From the NCBI RefSeq assembly GCF_010015445.1, contig NC_053123.1, positions 10,285,934 to 10,349,933 of the forward strand: a stretch of DNA of 64,000 nucleotides, written 5' to 3'. Source of the stretch: Perca fluviatilis (taxonomy: Eukaryota > Chordata > Actinopteri > Perciformes > Percidae). A program made the translations under genes and the position numbers. The first letter of the stretch is position 1. Every line of letters starts with the position of its first letter. Shown here piece by piece: positions 60,470-64,000 of the stretch. The notes beneath the pieces were generated by a model that did no database searches, was not told the DNA's origin, and was given only the letters and a program-made list of their open reading frames with translations.

Positions 60470-61277
60470 CCACATAGTGACATCATAACTACCTGTTGCT
60501 TCCTGCTTGGATTCTATATTGAGCCTTGTGCACACCAACTATTAACGATAAATCACGGGAATAAGAAAGTTCAATCATTTTTGCATTACTGCTTTTTAAT
60601 TGTATCCATAATCTGCTAATTTGGTCCCCCCCCTCACCCAACAGTCTATACAGTACCAGCATGCACTAAGCAAAAGGCTGGCAAACATATGGAGATTTTA
60701 GCGGTGTGTTACAGGCTAACAAACAATTATATTCACACTCTCATTCACACCTACAGTGAGGGCAATTTACGGTCTGAATTTTATTAGACTTGCATATATT
60801 TGGACTTGGTTGGAAACCCGAACCACTTATGTAAAATTATGAAAAGCATTCCAAGTTTACACGCAAAAGGCGAATGATCAGATGACCGATCTTTTTGAAA
60901 TATTTTGAGTGCATTGACCTTAGTAGTAAAATTCAAATTTAATAAAAAAAAAAAAAGATGTCTGCAACCATCTGTGTAATGCAGTGTGTAGATATGTGTA
61001 TGACATTCTGGTAATATGCATCAAGGTAAGGTGTGCAGCAGTAGGTGTAAATTGAGCTTCATGGCGTAGGAGGTGGTAAATCAGTGGTAGAAAATGAGCA
61101 AGTAAAGCTGCACCTGCATAGTGTTTATCTGTTGGAAACACATTAGCTCACAGTCCCAGACATCATGAGATGATGGCCTAAAATGTGGAGTGAATACCTG
61201 AGGTCATGATCTAATGAAGCCCTGCTTTGTAATAAAAGGAGGTTGTTTATTGGGGACACATGACATCTGTTTTGTTA
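60470..61277. other. Unassigned AT-rich sequence
   Basis: I see no gene or recognisable element. An A-run lies at about 60943-60955. Confidence 0.4.
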
Positions 61278-61912
61278 ACAGTCAGCAGATGTGGGTAGAA
61301 TAGCCAAAAATTTTACTCAAGTAAAAATACTGTTACTTCATGTGACTCAAGTAAAAGTAAAAAGTAGTCCTCTAAATAAATAATTACTTAAGCAAGGGTA
61401 AAAAAGTGCTTGGTGAAAAAACTACTCAAGTACTAAGGCAAATTATAGTTCATCCAATACATTAAATAAATTAAAATTAATTACAAAATGGCTTAAATTA
61501 ATATAATCCAGGTAAATTAAAGTACTTAAAAAATAAAATAATAAATAAAAAATGTATACTTTTTTAGTTTTGCTACGACTGTAAAGCTAACCCGTCCCGC
61601 TGCTGAGATTGAGTACGGTCATGTGACGAGACTGCACAACACAACACAACTACGTCACGTGGTAGAGCCTTTAGCAGAAGTCTTTCTCTCTCTGTCAAAA
61701 TAAAACAATGACGCATAGAATACCAAAGAGGTAAAAAGAAAAGTAACGAGATCATTGTAGCCTAATGTAGCGGAGTAAGAGTACAGTTTCTTCTTCACAA
61801 ATCTACTCAAGTAAAAGTAAAAAGTATAGTGATTTAAAACTACTCCTAGAAGTATAATTTTTTTCAAAAACTTACTTAATGTAACTCATTACTACCCACC
61901 TCTGACCGTCAG
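61278..61912. mobile_element. hAT-like element with CAGAGGTGGGTAGTA ends and 8-bp target duplication
   Basis: The body 61286-61904 (619 bp) starts CAGATGTGGGTAGAATAG and ends CATTACTACCCACCTCTG. This is the well-known fish terminus CAGAGGTGGGTAGTA with damage on the left. The flanks are ACAGTCAG (61278-61285) and ACCGTCAG (61905-61912), 7 of 8 matching. Sub-terminal ACTCAAGTAAAAGTAAAAAG blocks occur at both ends. It is non-coding. Confidence 0.85.
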
Positions 61913-62295
61913 TCATGGTTAGGCATATAAATACATGTAAATTGTTTGTACAATTTTGTACCTGTGGAACACACTGTACTTTTGCTAGCCTTCTCAAAGG
62001 AAGAGATGGGCGTTACCATGGCAATTAACTACCCAATCATAATGTTTTACAGTCCTCAAACAAACTCCCTCCCTGTACATAAGCAACCTTTTATGCGTGT
62101 TGCTCTATTCAATTTTTTTCAATTTGGGTTGAGAGATAACAGTTTTGCTGTGTCTGGACATAATTTAAACTTTGACTTGTTTATGTAATCCAATAAGTGC
62201 GGGCTGGTTTGTGTTTAGCCAGGGCGCATATGACAGATTGTCTGGCATTATTGTCTCATCATACTCAGCAGGCTTCTGTTATTGTTGTAATATAC
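61913..62295. other. Unassigned sequence
   Basis: I see no gene or recognisable element. Confidence 0.4.
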
Positions 62296-62297
62296 TA

Positions 62298-62328
<31 letters not shown>

Positions 62329-62369
62329 TTTTTTCTCTTTTTTTTTTTTTCTCTCTCTCTCTCTCTCTA
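62296..62369. repeat. (CT)n-T-run-(CT)n polypyrimidine tract
   Basis: CT units, then two T-runs of about 13-16 bases separated by CTC, then CT units again, for about 74 bp of pure pyrimidine on the + strand. Confidence 0.95.
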
Positions 62370-62920
62370 ATGTTCTGCTTCTCTTTTCATCCATTTTCAA
62401 GGAATTAATAGCCTTTTTGTGGATAAAACTCAGAGGTGTAATTCTCAGAAAGCTAATTTTACAGTTTGGTGGGGCCAGCTGAACAGAAGGCAGCACAGAC
62501 AGTGCTAGTAAAGGTATTTATTTTCCAGAAGAAAGCAACGAAAAAGTGCTTGGAAATGTTAAATCACTGTTGAGTAACGATAAACTTTCTAATGCATCTC
62601 TCCATGCTGTTGTGACATTTATGTTAATATGCGTTATGCATGCGCACTTGTTGGAAGCAACAGATTGCACGGGTGTTGTTTGGTGACATAGGCGTTATCG
62701 CTGGTGCAGTGGCTGCTGTTCCATGATTGTTTGCTTGCTTTTGAAGTAACCGTTTTTAAATGGCCCACATTGATGTACAAACAGCAGTTACTCTGCAGTT
62801 TTAGTCTGTTTGAAAAAAAGTTTGATGAATCGTTGTCAGATGTGATTGTTCAAGGCCCTTGAAGTCAAAGACTGTGTCACATACATCCCAGCAGAGACAT
62901 CACATCTGTTCTGATCATTA
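62370..62920. other. Unassigned sequence
   Basis: I see no gene or recognisable element. Confidence 0.4.
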
Positions 62921-63010
62921 AATCAAATTAAATCAGGCTTATTTGTCTCTTGTAATCATACACAGTACAACGTGTAGGGAAATGCTTTTGTGCCTACAGC
63001 GCCAGAAAGC
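62921..63010 (-). repeat. Possible LINE 3'-end fragment
   Basis: AAATCAAATTAAATCAGGCT, TTGTAATCATACACAGTACA and GGGAAATGCTTTTGTGCCTA resemble the inverted 3' end of a common fish LINE. This is a weak, by-eye assignment. Confidence 0.3.
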
Positions 63011-63334
63011 AAGTAACAAATAGAAAAAAGTAGAACAAAATGGAACACTATAGAATACAATAAAATGAAAAATATTTTACAAAAGGAGTTTTAGAGAAAT
63101 GAAACGATGAAACCGTATCACCATGAATGAGTATTAGAAAATATAAACAGTATAACAAGTTCATACATACATTGTATAGCCAGTGGATGAATTGCAATGG
63201 TGAGATTTTATGAGTTACTGTATGTGTAATGAGTTAAGAGAATCGCTTTATCCTCATTAACCAGTTAAAGCCAACAGAGAAAATAGGGAGTACCTTACTA
63301 TAAAGATAAGTGATGGAAAGGATTGCAATTAGAC
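63011..63334. other. Unassigned sequence
   Basis: I see no gene or recognisable element. Confidence 0.4.
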
Positions 63335-63785
63335 ACCCAATAATCTATAGCCACGATGTTCCACTTCCGGGATTGCTCCGTTGCCGACAGAAATTCCACC
63401 GTATTTCACTCATTTAGGCCGGATATCCGTTGCCTTGGGCTTCCTTTTTTGTTAGCATTTTAAAATCAGTCGATTTATGAGGACTATGGTTACACCTTTT
63501 CTCAGATCTCTGCAGGGTAAATCCAGACAGCTAGCTAGACTATCTGTCCGATCTGAGTTTTCTGTTGCACAATTAAAACAATTTTTGAACATACACATGT
63601 TCCACCAAAACAAGTTCCTTCCGGAGGCTATTTAGCAGTGGCACCTTTCTCTGGTGCTTAGCACCGCCCAAGACAATTGTGATTGGTTTAAAGACATGCC
63701 AATAAACCAGAACACGTTTTTCTCCCATCCCGGAATGCTGTGTGGGGTAGCCAGACCCTGGCAAAGCGAGACTAGAGACCCAATA
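63335..63785 (+). mobile_element. Family M2 DNA transposon with 8-bp target duplication, lacking the stem-loop
   Basis: The body 63343-63777 (435 bp) lies between perfect ACCCAATA duplications (63335-63342, 63778-63785). It is collinear with 10236-10699. The sub-terminal stem-loop has collapsed to GCCAGACCCTGGC (63750-63762). Confidence 0.85.
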
Positions 63786-64000
63786 TTGACAAAATGTTGT
63801 CAGTTTCCCTTTGTGGCTTTTGTTGTTTTATGATTTCCTTTTTGGTTTTTGTTTATTGACATATACATTTGTTCATATTTTTAACAATTTAATAAATAAT
63901 TTATTTTTCTCATTACAAAGTGTCATTACAGAGATCGATTAGCACATGAAAATAATGTGTTCAAGCCTACTGTAGGTTGACCTGAGCATAAAGGGATTAA
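63786..64000. other. Unassigned AT-rich sequence
   Basis: I see no gene or recognisable element. Confidence 0.4.

Larger units (their letters stand above)
50517..64000 (+). other. lrp1b: Putative intron 1 of lrp1b, 5' part
   Basis: No cysteine-rich LDL-receptor class A frame (C-x-x-x-x-F-x-C ... DCxDGSDE) is open on the + strand before the end of the window, so intron 1 exceeds 13.4 kb. A very large first intron fits what is known of LRP1B in vertebrates. From about 50.6 to 59.8 kb I recognise no transposon, only two simple repeats. Transposons reappear after 59.8 kb. Short open frames here lack recognisable domains. Confidence 0.55.

Overview
This window looks like nuclear DNA of a percomorph-type teleost fish. 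It is AT-rich and gene-poor, with long CA, CT and GTCT microsatellites. It is crowded with repeat types typical of ray-finned fish: tRNA-derived SINEs, 5'-truncated L2-type and L1-type LINEs, a DIRS-type retrotransposon remnant, and many short non-autonomous DNA transposons. I see no bacterial-style operon, rRNA, functional tRNA gene or CRISPR array. Family names were assigned by eye, without a database search.

One protein-coding feature is convincing: a first coding exon on the + strand at about 50.43-50.52 kb. It sits at the 3' edge of a local CpG-rich leader and encodes a signal peptide starting MSEFFLLAFLALFSGL. Two good splice donors follow, and both leave phase 1. The start resembles the N terminus of the low-density lipoprotein receptor-related protein LRP1B, so I read it as exon 1 of lrp1b. 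Everything downstream to the end of the window would then be the 5' part of a very large intron 1. No LDL-receptor class A exon is visible there. Everything upstream is intergenic, or carries genes I cannot recognise.

Layout. 0-9.3 kb: nested and repeated DNA transposons, including the first copy of a 640-695 bp element with perfect 8-bp target duplications, plus an LTR-like piece. 10-13.7 kb: two more copies of a second element with 8-bp duplications. 16.3 kb: a SINE with a clear target duplication. 17.7-26.7 kb: four elements flanked by TTAA (two of them abutting and sharing one TTAA), a DNA transposon split by a truncated LINE, and an L1-type reverse-transcriptase fragment. 28.2-29.2 kb: the 3' part of a DIRS-type element with a broken tyrosine recombinase. 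31.8-34 kb: the 3' end of an L2-type LINE and an inverted copy of the 8-bp-duplication element. 34-43 kb: few transposons but four long CA tracts. 43.5-49.7 kb: a hAT-like element, a second SINE, a second copy of a TTAA element, and a long foldback of AGTCAGAATTCTGA units. 50-59.8 kb: lrp1b exon 1 and an intron stretch in which I see no recognisable transposon. 59.8-63.8 kb: three more DNA transposons, the last two families again with 8-bp duplications.

The most informative material is the transposon record. Insertion boundaries can be fixed to the base by target-site duplications for many elements. Six elements of five different sequences share a TTAA target and an AG start. One three-copy family has perfect 8-bp duplications but almost no terminal inverted repeat.
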